64,000 nt of DNA from Liolophura sinensis (GCF_032854445.1 NC_088295.1:66991058-67055057), one strand, 5' to 3'; shown: positions 12,703 to 26,612, counted from the first letter of the stretch. Made by a program: numbers and translations. The notes: generated by a model from the letters alone, not told the origin.

Positions 12703-12930
12703 TTTATTTAGTTGATTGGCGTTTTACGCCGTACCAAGTTATATTACAGCCGTCCTGTTTATGTGTGAAACAATCCGAGGCATCCAGTGTAAATCACCGC
12801 ACCTTGCCATGAATCTTTCAAGTCTCCTAACATAAGGCAACAGCCGAACCAACGAGAGATGGATTCGAACCTACAATCTCGATAAATGAAGGGTTAGGTA
12901 GTCCCGATAGCTGGCCAAGCATTGGTTCCC
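12703..12930 (-). mobile_element. SINE of a second family: different head, shared tail
   Basis: In reverse: a tRNA-like head (TTGGCCAGCTATCGGG, then a canonical B box GGTTCGAATCC at 12871-12861), a body unlike the common SINE, and a 3' end GGTACGGCGTAAAACGCCAA followed by TCAACTAAATAAA, which is shared with it. Probably about 230 bp full length. Confidence 0.65.
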
Positions 12931-14559
12931 ACTGTATATTATAAACTACTTCCATTTACCATGTACTATTTCATCCAATTTTTTTTTTAAAGAAATCTCG
13001 TGAGAAAATCTTTACACATTTCTGCTAGACCTTGAGCTCTAGTTTCTTTCGTACTCATCAAGGCGGCGCAGTATAGAGCTCCCATTGTGTTTTGAATGTG
13101 GGAAGCTAATTTGGGTAAATCTGAAGAGGCGGTCCAACTGGTCTAATTTGGCAAAAGGGCGCAATTTTCCAGAGGCACAAGTCAACAGCTAAGCCCGAAA
13201 TTACATTGCAGTGTTTTCCCGCTAAAATTCCTGGTCGGTCTCTTTGCGATTCTGTGATGAGCGGCAAGTCAGGAATGCCGGCAGTCTGAATGGCGTGTTG
13301 TAGTGCCTGGCCACTGGACCCACCTGTAGCTCCGCGCACTGTTGCAATGTGTTAAACATTCGTGTGGTTTAGACCAAATATATAGAGTGGCCGTGATGGC
13401 GAGGAGCTGCTCTCTGTCTGCCTCCCAACAGGCCCATGTCAATAAGGCCAGGCTGTAAATAATAAATGTCAATAATTTGTATTTCGTGTAAAAGAATGCT
13501 TTGAGTTTAAAATCTTTGAGAGAACCATTCTCATATAGAGCTTCTTTTACAATGTGTCATCGCCATGCGAGCTATGCCTAACACAAAGAGCCAGTAGCGG
13601 CCAGCCCCGTCGTGTGTGATACAATGGTACGTGGCTCACGGCTTTGTTCTTTTGCGGTAAACCTCATTGTTACGGATTGTCTAGATTTCTGCCAGAAACC
13701 TTATTGCACACTTCAAAATATAAAGTACATGGATATAGGGGAACCTCGCTCAAGGGGCCTGTATCCCAAGAGAGGTTCTGATCCAAACCTTTAAATCTTG
13801 TGTCAATTACGGTAGCTGCTGGAAAAACTAAGGCAACTTCAAAGACTCCTAACAGTATTTGTAGCAGGCATGACAACCTGTGAAGTGCTGCGAGAAATAT
13901 CATGCCGAATTGCTCTGTTTGCCAGACGGACAGCTTAGAGAAAAACGGCACGCTCTCTATAGATCCGGTTCGCCGCGATTCCTCCTTGTCTTAAACCGTT
14001 TGTACTTTCCGGAAGCGACACGGTTTGTTTGGCTGGTGTTTCTAGGCTGTCCATTCCTCAGAAGAAAAGATGGAAATCTGAATAGGCATAATTGTGATCA
14101 TGTTATATTATAGGACCGTGTGAGGCTAAAAATCGAAACTTATTTATCAAGAAGTTTTTTTTTTCTTTTTCATAATATTGAAAGCCTTTTTTTTTACTTG
14201 AGCCTGAAAGAAAGTGATTGCTGCCTGCATTACTTTGAACGTCTCCAGCCTGTCAGCACCCTGACTGAGTATAGTCAGTCTTCATACGCCATCAATGACT
14301 TCAAAGTGGTTTGTTCGTTTGTAACTTCAAGAGAGTGCAAACGTGAGGTACGAGGGGAGTGTCCCTGTCCGCTTACTCCCCATTCTTCACCTGTCTCACC
14401 CGTGGCCCAGCCCCAGAATCCGCCTGGGAAGCGAACCCTGGGAAAATGATCCACCTTCAAGTCGGCATTACCATGGTTCCTCCTTACTAATTCTTACTCT
14501 GTATAGCTATCGGGATGTGTATCTAAGCGAATGCGAGACTATTTAACTCTCGCTTTAAC
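12931..14559. other. Non-coding DNA just upstream of Notum
   Basis: Overlapping ORFs of about 60-110 codons occur on both strands but none resembles a known protein. Composition becomes more GC-rich toward 14400, near the proposed promoter block. Confidence 0.4.
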
Positions 14560-14760
14560 ACCCCCCTCCCCTGCCCATTTAAAAAGGCGGCCTGTGGGAG
14601 AGGGCGTCCCGTAAGCCTGTTTACACGGACCGCTGGTCCCTAGCGCGCTACCGCGGCGACTCCGTCAGGGAGCGCGTGTGCACATGTACATATCTGAGGG
14701 CGATGACTGACAGATGGCTGTACACGTGGGTAGGGACTGCGGCTCGCGGTATTGGTCCAG
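14560..14760 (+). promoter_or_regulatory. CpG-rich block, candidate Notum promoter or first exon
   Basis: This block is clearly GC- and CpG-rich against an AT-rich background (for example the stretch around 14640-14680 with GCGCGCTACCGCGG). It lies 400-570 bp upstream of the 5' UTR acceptor at 15134. A donor-like gtaagc lies at 14611-14616 and could pair with that acceptor. No clear TATA box was identified. Assignment as promoter or first exon is inference from position and composition. Confidence 0.35.
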
Positions 14761-15099
14761 CACAAACCAGTAATCACCACAGTTTATAACCTACAAGCCC
14801 AAACATTGCTCCATGATAAAACGGGCCATCCATGCTGGCCGAAGGAGAGGGTTCAATCCACTGGATTACCTGGTCCGATAGCAAACTTTGTCACACATCA
14901 CAGTCACGTACCACTAAGTGGACCACAGCTTTACTCTTGGAAGTGTGTATCGCAATGTTCGTAAATCTAGACTAATACCTCTGCTCTCTTCCTTATTTTA
15001 ACTCATCAGCGTTTTGGAGGTTTTTTTTATGATTTCTTCAATTCTCACCTTGGTCGGACTGATCGAAGTTGCGCTGGGTTATACAGAGATTGTAATTAG

Positions 15100-15137
15100 T
15101 TTTGTGATTTCCTTTTTTTGTTGCGACTTTCCAGAAC
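15100..15137 (+). promoter_or_regulatory. Notum 5' UTR splice acceptor
   Basis: A long pyrimidine run ending in CCAG at 15131-15134 leaves AAC directly before the start ATG. This looks like a strong 3' splice site, so the first transcribed exon is probably a non-coding exon further upstream. The acceptor pattern is seen in the sequence; its use is inferred. Confidence 0.65.
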
Positions 15138-15405
15138 ATGCTGATGTGTTATAGCTTGTGCTTCTTGTGGATTTTACTGCTGAAAACTGGAGGATGTAAC
15201 AGCAGCACAACAAACAATGGAGGAGGCGCTGATATCATGCTAGACATCGCTAAGATGTCCCCACTTGGGGACCCCGAGGAAATCTTAGCAGCTCTCCGTC
15301 AGGTCGCCAAAGCAGTTCACAGATGTGGAATTAAAGAATATCCTAATTTGAAACGGGTCTTTTTAACCAACAAAACTGTTACCTGCAACGACGGCACCTC
15401 AGCCG
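15138..15405 (+). CDS. NOTUM: Notum coding exon 1 (signal peptide, N-terminus)
   Basis: Starts at ATG 15138, two residues before a second in-frame ATG. The hydrophobic stretch CFLWILLL marks a signal peptide, followed by a Ser/Thr/Asn/Gly-rich linker. The conserved part ends in TCNDGTSAG, just before the donor gtaag at 15406. The exon ends in phase 1, while exon 2 needs phase 2. The open frame continues to 15560 only because the intron happens to lack a stop. Confidence 0.93.
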
Positions 15406-18400
15406 GTAAGACCAGTTCCCCTTTTTCTGAATTTCTTTGTTTTGTTTTGTTTGTTTGTTTGTTTTTTTTTTTTCGTTTTTTTTTTTTTTGTTTTTTTTCA
15501 CATGTTATTTTGTCTGATGGTGTTGTGTGTGCGATAATGCACACTGGTATGAGACGGTGATGACATTTGGGTTTCCCTCCATCATCTATTCATGTCTGTT
15601 ACTCTTATTCTATCTTTTTAAGCAAACAAGGAAAACTTGGCCCGCACAATTGCGGTTTTCTCTTTATAGATGGTTTATCACCTCTGCTGTGTAATTTAGA
15701 AACAATGCCCAGGTAAATACTTTTGATGTGGATACGAGCAAACGAAACATGCTGTTGAGAACGTAAGACAATTAGATAAAGAACAAACATCCCTAAGATA
15801 AATGACAACCCGTGTTATCTTTTCAAACTACATGTCGACAACTTAGCAGTAATCTATCCAGCAGCTAAGTAAACCCAACCAGTAGATCTCTTCTCATCTC
15901 GACACTCGTGAATTACCAGTTAGTATTTACGTCTGTGGCCAGGACACGCGCCAGGCATTCAACCACCCCTCCCCTCTCTCCTCACTTCAAACTGATCGCC
16001 CGCGCCAAACCGACCCTTGCGCTCCATAGTGGCGAACTCTTCCGGGGAGGTTAAGGAATGATCGACTCGCATCTTCGTCCACTTAGGATTCAATCGCATC
16101 TTCGCATCGCTTTACTCAAGATATCTTAAGATATGCACTCGCATTTTTCGTTAAGTCGACCCAGCATTAGCGCATTAGCAGTTCTTTCACTTTTGTTGTC
16201 GCTGGTATAACACTATACGTCTGGGACAAACAGATGCGTATATTATCCGCGAGGCACATCAAACGAAAAGCTTTTGTTTCATGATCCCTTTAGTCTCTGG
16301 CATTACAAATGTCAACATGCAAGGTAAGAGGGTTTAAACGGCCGATCATTCCGCTAAACAGTTTTATATAGAGCCAATGACAGACGATTGGGAATTGGCG
16401 GGAAGTACTCTGGTGAAATATGACTGTGTCGCTCTATGTATTTAAACATATAGTTGCTCCTATGTGACGTTTTTTTCTCTTCAAAGAAACAACACAAGCA
16501 GATTTATCTGTAAAGAAGGTAGTTATTCTTTAGTGTAGCGCTTACTGCCAAATACCGGCTAATATGGGTCAGAAGAGCTTAGCTAGGGATCACAGAGAGC
16601 CGTTTGAAGTGATGCTGTACTAATGACATTAAACGTCTAGGATGCTTCACTACACGTTATATTCATGAAACAAACACTCAGCACTCGCGCTCAAGTCTGA
16701 CAAAACCCATTTGGCCTGCCCCGGAACTTGAACGATATAGCTTTCAGCCGAGTCTCGACTCCGCGTTTCTCCTGTAGTCAGGAGCGCCGTTTGCTATTCA
16801 ACCCGATCTGTCTACCCAGGAAGACTAGGCTGGGATGGAGCTATTCCCTGCATGCGCGGAACGCGGCGATTCCTGGCTCTCGAATAATATACACCTGTAG
16901 ACAATTCTGATGTGAAACCTGAACGGGGATTAAAAATGTCAGATTTCACGCCGATATTGTTAATGTGTAATTGAAAACGGAGAAACCGTCTTCAGAGTTA
17001 TTTTGCACAATTTGGGCGGGACAGTTCTGCTGCTCGGCTTACTTCTCATCAGATGGCGGCCACACGGCACTCGCTGTTATTTGCTGCTATGCCTTGAAAC
17101 AAGCAATTCACATGCACGCTTTTTATACACTGATACAGATGCCGAGTCGGTGTTCACGTTTGTACATCCCTGTAAACATTAGAAAAACTCAGCCTGCAAA
17201 ACATGCGCATAATTGGGATGTTAATTTAAGTGTCTCCCCAAAACTTTGATGTCTGCCTTGAGAATAGTTGCAATAGCTTTGTTGACGGCGCGAAGGAAAG
17301 CCAGGTTTTGCCTCTCACCAGAGAAGCTGCCGGTTTCTTCCCTCCTTGATACAAATAGTTAACACTGGTATAAAACCACATCCTTCGCGCTCCACGTATT
17401 TACATTTCTCGCCGGAAAACTTGTTTCACTTTATTTATAATGTATATTTTGACAGCATACTTTCCTTGCAATACTTTTGCTATAGCATATGGCTTTACTT
17501 AAAACATAAATAAAAGTTTATAAAGTGAATGTATAAGGTGGTTTGGCTGAGGGCAAAAAGTCCTTTCGATTCATTAATGATCTCGTGTAAGTGTGTGTAT
17601 GTACAAATGTGTTTTTGAGGGAAGTCATGGCTGTGCAGAAAGATTCAACTGGACATAATTTTGGACACACATTACACCTAAAAAGAACTCGTATATAACT
17701 GTCGATTTCATGGGACATCTTGTCAGTATTTTATGAACATGCTAACGTTATCAACCTAAATCAACGATATAAAGGTACACTCCAAACTCACCATGATTCA
17801 GGAGGTACACGTGCAATATATACCCTAAACGCTCTCAATATAAAATTACATTCAGAATTATGAAAAGAGACACGAATGTATTACGAAGAAAAGGAGCCTA
17901 AACGGAAATTCCGAATCAGTTTATGACAAAAACTTTTAAGTTACTACTATGTGCAAGATGCGTTACCTAGGTTTGCGTGGCATGCTGGAGGATAGCAAGT
18001 ACAGAGTTGAATTTGGGCCGAGTGAATCCTGGAGACTACATACACTAGCTACCCGGTTCAGAAGACTGGCCAGTTTATGACCTCTATCCGTATTCCAGCA
18101 TTCTGTTAAACCCTGCGACGCTAGTGGATCTACATTGCATCGCTGTTCCCTGAAATCGGTTACACTCCGGCGGTAGTGACTGTATATGCATCGCTGTTCC
18201 CATACACTCCAGCGCTTGTGGATGTAGTTGCATCGCTGTTCCTTAGAATCCGTTTCATTCCGACGGTTGTGGATGTATTTGCACCACTGTACCCTAAATT
18301 ACTCCCTTTTCGGCGATTTCGGATGTATATACACCACTGTACCCCGAGATCCGTTACACCCCGGTGGTTGTGGAAATATATGCCCCATTGTACCCTTACA

Positions 18401-21400
18401 TCCCTGAGATTGTGAAATTATATGCACCACTCTACCCTGAAATCCTTTACATCCTACTTGTTGTGAGTGTGTATGCATCGCTGTTCCCTGAAATCTGTTA
18501 CACCCCGGCGCTTATGAAGGTATATGCACCACTGACCTCTGAAATCCGTTACACCTTGGCGGTTGTGAGTGTGTATGCATCGTTCTTCCCTGAAATCTGT
18601 TACACCTTGTCGGTTGTGGTTTTATATGCACCACCATTCCGGACATTCTGTTAAACCCTGGTCATTGTAGATGTATATATGCATCAATACCCACAGCATT
18701 CTGACAAACTCCTGCATTTTTGACTATAAATGAACCATTGTTCTCCACTTTCTGCTTAACTCCCGCGCTGTTAAATATCAGTAATTGTGGAAGTATATGA
18801 CAATGTACAAGTTACTGTCTACTCTGACACAATCTACATTTTGAAAAAAAAAACACATCCACCCAGGTTCCTTGAACTTTATTGAGATCTATATATTAGA
18901 GACCAGCATATAGGGTGAAACCAAAGCAGCTTCAACAGTGTGATAACTGACAAATGGTCACACGTAACCGGTGTTATTCGGCCTATCACCAATTTACCTC
19001 AGGGTTTTATTCTAACAGTTCGAATAAGTGCCTTAATAGTAAACAACTTATATGGCATCTGTCACATTGCCTTCATGAACAAACAAACAGACTTGAATGC
19101 ATATATAACGGTATATGTAACAATGCCAGAGTGGTTCTTACGTCTCTACAGAAGGTTTTTAGGTTATACCAAGGGTGCCTCTTTGTATAGCAGGCGACCC
19201 AAATGCCAATATATTTGAAAGTGCTGCCTCACTGGACCGTCATCTAGAAGACACCAGATATGACGCCTCACTCAGTCACAATATACTGTATCATCTGATC
19301 GTTTCTCATCTTCCTTTATACTGAGTTTCAGGAGAGGCAGTACCAAGATCGCCTGTTTAAAAGTTTTAGACTTGACCCCCACACGGATTTGAACCTGGAT
19401 ATCCCCTAAAGAGACGCCATATTAGCAATATCTCAGCTACATCGTGAAGAAAACATGCTAATATGTAGAGTAACTATGAGTTTCGATTTTGTAATCGACA
19501 ACAAAGAGCAACTTTCAGTCTCTACAGCTTAAACGCCCGTATATAAGCAAATGTTTTGAATACAGCATTCGTCAATCAGTTTTATATATGCTGTTAATGA
19601 AAATCTTCCCAGAAAACATCTCAAAGTTTTCCAAATGAATACAACGTTTTGGAAATTTAAAATAGCTGTGTTAAATTTGTGTGCAAAGTGATGAGTATAC
19701 TGGGTATCAGGTGTAAAATATACACAGATATTGATGATTACCCAGGCTTATACTGATCTGTTTTATCTGGATGTAGGCGGAGCATATTACCGCATGGAAC
19801 CAAATTACCGAGTTGTATATTCGAATAGTTGCAATCAGCAACTGAAATCATACATATTTTGATTATTGCCAACTTATAAACTGGCAATGAGGCCGATTAA
19901 GACAATGAACGTAAACGTCTTAATTCGTAAACGAATCGGTCTTAATTTCTCACTTTATATTCACTTTATTAGTTCTTTTATAGTGTGTATTGGACATTGT
20001 TTTGTAAAGCGATTACTCTCATACATTTATTAGTATCATTCGGAATGAATAATAGAAAGTTGGAAACATTTATGAAAGCACTTCCTCCTGTACATTAAGC
20101 CATCTAAGAAATTGAACATTTTCAAAATATCATTCATTTGTTCATCCTGACTGCATTTTTTCTCTCTCAAGCATCACAAACACTCATGCACAGTAACGTT
20201 GACGTCACTAAGCAATGATATAAAATCAACCGTTTACAGTTTATTAACCCCCCACCCCCACCCCCATCCTATGTGTTCTGTGCAAGATGCCGGCAAAACC
20301 GTTTACAGTAATGTGTTTGAAGGCTGTGTCCATTGCCTTGTTCTTATACATTCTCTCCCAGGGAAACAAAAGATAATCATTTTCCACAGCGTCGTGCAGA
20401 ATAGCATGTGTTTCTTTTTCGCTCTTGTTAGCTTATCAAGGCGAACAATTTCGCTACGCTTTGAATGCCTTTTATCAAAAGCAAAGCCAGTCGTTTGTTC
20501 GGCAACCCCCGTCAACACCGGCATACTTGCGTTCGTAGCGCCTCCCTGTAACGTGGCGAGTATTTGTTCACATTTGTCTTCTTCAACCGTTAGCCGAGTT
20601 GTTGGGTCTATTACACCGGCTTCTTTGGGAGCCTGCCCGCCCCTCAAACAAACCGTTATGTTTGAAGAATAGATCAAATGTACGACAGAAGTGGAGTGAG
20701 TGGTGAACTGGGGACGATCCCAGACCTGCACGATTAACCCCGGAACTATAGGATCGTCTGGAGAAGAACAACTTCACTGTGATGTATGACGTGTAGTCTA
20801 GCTTAGCACAGTTTCCTAATCACCATGGTAACCGTATTATACATTGTCGCTCTGTAACGTTGTTCTCACTATCGTTACGCGCATCAAAACAATCTGCAAC
20901 CGCTCAGCTGAATAGCCATGAATACTTGTGGATGGTATATTATGAATTTTGCAGATACACATATGACCTTTGGCTATTTTTACAAATGAACAACACATGG
21001 CTATAACGGGATGTTGAAGTACATAGCCGTAACGTGTAAGGCGTCTAAGCGTCACATATGACATTCGTATACCACGTGTATTCTGCAGAAGGGGGCGTTC
21101 GGAAAAGATTATCATGACATGAAAGACTTGCAGCATATAGAAAACACACATGTAAAACCAGAACAGCGGCGACAGGTGGCAAATGGTCATACGTAAATGG
21201 TGAAATATGACCTCTTCACCTGTAATTCTGACATAATTACACAAATTCTCATGCGCAAAAATATACGTATAAAATAAGACTGGTAATTTTCAAAACAGAA
21301 GCAGTTAAAAGTTTTCCTGGTTGCGATGAAGAATCAGCAGAACGATTCCAAACAGAAACAAAACCAAGTTGAAGATGTTGAAATCTGGCGCAAATACACC

Positions 21401-24400
21401 CGTCAACGTAAACGCATCGATGCTGTACATGTATCACAAAGGATGCTCGTGAAAAGGGTAACCGCTGAAGCCTGCACCTGCTTAACCTTTGGAGCATATA
21501 TACAGCTTCTTATACATCTATGCGTCGAAGCATACATTCGTATACCAGCGGTCAACCAATAAGGACGTTCTAGGTCAATAATCGCAAGGCCAATTCCCAA
21601 ACCTATAAACCTCGAAAGCATATTTTCTTAAGCCTAGAATCATTTACACGCTCCTAACCCCGGACACATATATTTCTCAACAGCGAAAGCATTTACTAAC
21701 CCCCGGATGCATACATTCCTCAACCGTGTAAACATGCAGATACTCGCTACTAACCCCAGATGCATACATTCCTCAACCGCTTAACCATGCATTTAAACGC
21801 TACTAAACCCGGGTGCATACATTTCTCAACCGCTTAAACACCCATATACACGCAACTAACCCCGGATTCATACATTCGTCAACCGTGTAAACATCCACAT
21901 ACACGCAACTAACCCCGGATTCATACATTCGTCAACCGCGTAAACATCCATGTACACGCTACTAAGCCCGGATGCATACATTCCTTCAACGGCGTAAACA
22001 TCCATATACACCCTATTAAACCCGGATGCATACATTCCTCAACCGCGTAAACATATGCACTCTTCTAATCGCGGATATAGATCAGTCACCTCTAACCTTG
22101 AAAATATACCTACACAGTCCTCAATCCAATCTTTTTTCATTTATCTATGGACATCAATTTCGGCAGCTGGGTCAGCGTGACATGCACACAGTGAGATATA
22201 TAAACCAAATAATTAGAAAACAATGTGTTAGCTGATCGACTGGTAAGACATAAACAGTGAAGTATTAAGACGAGGCATTCCTCCCTTAAAACATTTCGAA
22301 TCATGAGTATCAGTTTTGGAGTGTTCGAAAGCAATGTCAGGCAACACCACGTAAATTGGCGTGAGTGATTACGTTCATGTTCCGCATATATCGCAGATTC
22401 AGGGAACAAGCGCATCATTCAGGTATGCATTTGTATTCTTTTAGAATTTGATTGTAGTGGGAAACACTACACTCCTATATTGCATATACGCCTAAAAGAA
22501 ACGAAAGTTATAAACGGTGTACAGCCGATTTTGCAGGCGTCTGTTGAAATGTGTGGGAAGATGCATGGCCCGTCTTAACAGTGGACAAATTCAAAATTTT
22601 AAACAAAATGAAGCTATTAAAGACCCACCGCAGAGTCTGTAATTTTGTGAAAAAGACCAGCCTTTCCAGTTATGACGTTAGTGAACAGAAGATCTAAGGA
22701 AAAAGCCTGCGCGTGGGCTGCTTCTAAAACCTAACCAGTAAAAATACCGGAAAGATAAAAGATATCGGCAATTTTATACCGCTTAAAATAGAGTGGAATG
22801 TAATTATGTGAGTGTGGGCAAAGGGCGACCACACGCGACTGTAACAAGGGACATTTGTACGCCTCGCCAGAATTAACTGATGAGGGATTAACTGGGGTAA
22901 TCACCTGTAAATCGTTGAGGGCACTTACAGGTGTGGTGTACATAGCTTTTATTACCTCTGAATACATCTGATTATACTCGGTGTGTTTTGTAAGGGCTGC
23001 AAACAAAGCACACCTAGAAACATCAAAGCTCGTTCCCTTCGCCCGCCCATCGATCAAATGTTCCTGGAATTTACAAAATTGGGCGTCCAAGATCACAGAC
23101 TTCGGCACTAACGGCATCTGATGGAGCTTTGATTTTTTTAAATCAACAATCAAGTCTCGCTCACATATATCTGTTGTTTCGTTACAAAAGCACGAGCCAA
23201 ACCACAGACAGTAATCAAAGAAGTTTATGTCTCATTTGTTATCTGTAACTTGAAATGACAAAGTATGAAGTCACTAAATTAAACTCTAAAAAACGCTTTG
23301 TTGCACATATACATACATAGATACAAGATTTCATTGTATCGAAAGGGTATCGTTAAATGCTTGTCACTAGGAGAATCTAAATGACTCTTAATCAAACCAG
23401 ATTTTAACAAATTGACAATTCCCTGGCGATTTTATTAACTGCAGTGTACCCGCAACTTTTATTTCTGAGATACTTGTCCCTATCTTTTAGAAGCTCCAGT
23501 GGTTTGCGAAAATTACCGACAGCTGCCGAATGAGTCTCCGAGAGCTCACGAAGCAGCTGTAAACACCCGCATGAGGGGCTCTATAGCCTGGATGTACATA
23601 GGGCTTGTCAGATCACGAATGTATAACTCTTTGAGATAAACGATATATCGAATGAAAGAATGCCATATGTTGAGATAAATGCTTCTGTAGCTATATAAAA
23701 GCCATCGAGGGCCCTTGAACTAGTGTAAATACTGACACCACAAAGCCGTACCTTTGACTGATGTTCCGATGAACACATGCGACTAAGGTAGAGAGGGCAA
23801 ATCTACAGTGATATAAAGTTACTGGGGTCAATCTTTAAGGCAAACCTTGGGCTCAGAGGCCGCCAGAAGTTGTAACTTGTCACTAATATACACATCAAAT
23901 ACTCCAGTCTCCAAAACACTCTAAGGTTTCAAATGATCCATGCTGGCTGGCTAGCATCAAAGCGACCTCCCTAAAACTGCATAGCGTTCTTCTTACAGAG
24001 CTATGACCGGGCTTTTTCTTGACAAGTTGGGAGGAATCAAAGGCTCTCGGAACTAATTGCTCTTACTAGTCCTTCGCGGAGCTTGTTCATTTTTAGACAC
24101 AAAGAGAGGACTGAAACGAAGTGAAAAAAAAAAACTCTGAGAGTCAACTTTTGGATAGACGTAAAAGAAAATGCAGAAATACACCTCCAACTGTTTGAGA
24201 TGAGAATATGACCTACTTTTTATACGTTGAACTCAATATTAAAACTGTGTAATAATGATTTACTTTAGGAATAAACCATCTAAATGTACTTTCACTTTTA
24301 AGCTCATTTTTAATTGTTGAGAGTGAATTAGTCAGCTGCATTTTTTGTGCCTTAATTGGCAGTAAGACGGGAAACAAAGTTGCCTAAACTTGTTTTAAAG

Positions 24401-26612
24401 CTAATGTTTTTACACACATCTATTTTGTGCCAAAATTTTCCTTGTGTTTAAAGGAAAACAATGACATTTGTTAAGTCTCCTGTTTTTTTTTATTGTTTTA
24501 GATACTATATTCGTAAAGCTTTTGGGAGTTCAAAATGGATTATCTTTTTGGAAGGTAAGCATGATATTTTCTAAGTCATTTCATTTCTGTTCTATAGATG
24601 TTGAGCTCAAGTAACGAGGCCGCGTGTCTTCCAACAGACATCAACATTTCAAATTACATTTTTATTTTTTCAAGAAACGTTTGCTAGAAATTAATAATGT
24701 GATAAAAATACGCTACCAGACTATCTAGTTCAAAAGTAAGTTTTCTTCTAGTTCCTTTAAATCAAAATTCGTCTCCAGATGTGAGCATTAAAGATGGACG
24801 AAGGAGATAATAGAAAGTTATCATTTTATTGACACGGATGTCAATGCCTTGTTCTTATTTCAATCATCAGGAGGCTGGTTCTGTTTTGACCAAACGAGCT
24901 GTCGAGAACGATGGTTGAACATGAAGTCCTATATGACGTCACGAATGTGGCCCGAAGTTAAGAAAGGTAAGAAGAACGGCTAAAAGAACAATGTCACGTT
25001 AAACACATATATCAGTGTGCATAGTTACTGATGTTTCATTATCCATAATATGTGGCCAAGGTTGTCCTCCAGCTTTATGTGCGCCGACTGATTGGGTCAC
25101 CAGACGAACTGATTGGGTCACCAAAGCATCATTTCTTGGTCAAAGCCCTCTGTACATAGAATGTTGGATGAATGCAGCTTATGAACTAGCCGCTTTTGTA
25201 GTTCTCTTTGCGTCTTAGCTAAGACTTTACCACAATCCGCTTTCCTGTGGAATGTTTCAAAATAAGACACATCAGGTTCCACAGAACTGATTTGTGTGTC
25301 ATGACAGTACTTTAGTATTGATCTCTCAACACCGTTAGATCGAGCACATCGTCAACATATCGAGCGAACAGTTTCAGTCATGCTTAAGATCCCGAATTTA
25401 ACCGTTCCCCCCAGCGGCGCTGACCCCTGGAATTCCTACCCACTTGAAGGGTTGGACTTATCAGATCAGGGTTAAGTATCTATGTCCAGTTCCAAGAGAC
25501 CAAAGTCTTCAAAAGCGTGATAGCGAGATGCCAAAAAAACAGATCAACGGCCTACTAAGGGGCTGACTTGTTTTCATCCGCTTTTCTTCAAAGAGCCAGT
25601 GTTAAATATCAAACAGATCTGGACGTATGTATATTCGTTGGAGAGGATGTCATTTTCGATAAGATCACAAATACCCCTGTCTTTGTATTCATTGATTTTC
25701 TTAATCCTGAAAGCTGGCGCGCTTGTGGAACTGGCTTAGAGATAGATGGCGCCACTAAGCCTCGGTCAATTACTCAAACAGCCGCCAGGGGGCAGCTTAC
25801 GCCTTGAAGTGGCAGTGTATCACTTTGTAGCTCTTGATAGTGGAGCTGACGGCAAAGGGTAAAGCATTTAACGAACTAATTCACAGTAGATTAAACAAAC
25901 GAGATTTGATCGAAAAAGACAATGATAGCATTTCCCATATGACCCACTTCATAACGTTGAAAAGGTATTCATAAACGTTTGTAAAGACATCCTGTCTCTT
26001 TGCCAGCTCACGAAGTGGTTCAGTGTAAGACTGTTGTCCTCACCCAGATAATACCCTTTTCGTGGCAACTAACAGATACGTCTTCCAGCGGTGTTACATA
26101 TAGCAACGTGTGTATGGCCTACATGTGTGTACGTTTGGAACATCTCTGATGAAAGAAACAGCTTGAAAAGCATTCCATTAATTCTTTGTTTTAACATCGA
26201 CCTTAATGTCACTATTAAAGACATGCTGGGGATTTCTATAAATATTAATCTTGGGTTTCCCCCGGGCTCTGCCTGGTTTCCACCCATCATAATGCTGTCC
26301 GCCGTCGTATAAGTGAAATATTCTTGAGTACGGCATAAAACACCAATCAAATAAATAAATAAATACAAATGTTAATCATTGGATTTACTGCTGTAATATA
26401 TTGTTTTTTCTGAGACAGTTTTTGCTATTAACCTTTCGGACTTAATTATCGGCTTTCGCTGGCCAAGCGCTTTAACGTATTCATTTTTGAGACCACCACG
26501 CCTTAATCAGTGCTCGAATCACATTCTCGCAGCCTTGGTTGTAGATATATGTTACAAAGTTTGTCAGGTTCTTGGTAGTTTTCGTGTCTCTTCCATTTAT
26601 CTGGCCAATGTT

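Larger units (their letters stand above)
15406..24501 (+). other. Notum intron 1 (9.1 kb)
   Basis: Donor gtaag, acceptor TTTTAG after a T-rich tract. Holds the 51-bp and 54-bp minisatellites and a T-rich run at 15438-15500. A 140-codon ORF on the - strand at 22731-23153 and opposed ORFs at 20199-20777 lie here, all without recognisable homology. Confidence 0.75.

Noticed and set aside
12861..12930. tRNA gene
   Set aside because: It has A- and B-box-like sequence but is joined to a SINE body and tail and does not form a clean cloverleaf by eye.
15406..15560. Coding extension of Notum exon 1 to 15560
   Set aside because: The frame runs past a good donor into T-rich intron sequence and loses all similarity to Notum.
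18176..18654. Repeat-protein-like ORFs (YASLFPEI motif)
   Set aside because: Explained by the 51-bp unit in an intron; no start context, no family, stops between copies.
20199..20777. Opposed ORFs of 157 and 142 codons
   Set aside because: Mutually overlapping on opposite strands in an intron, with no recognised family; at most one could be real and nothing favours either.
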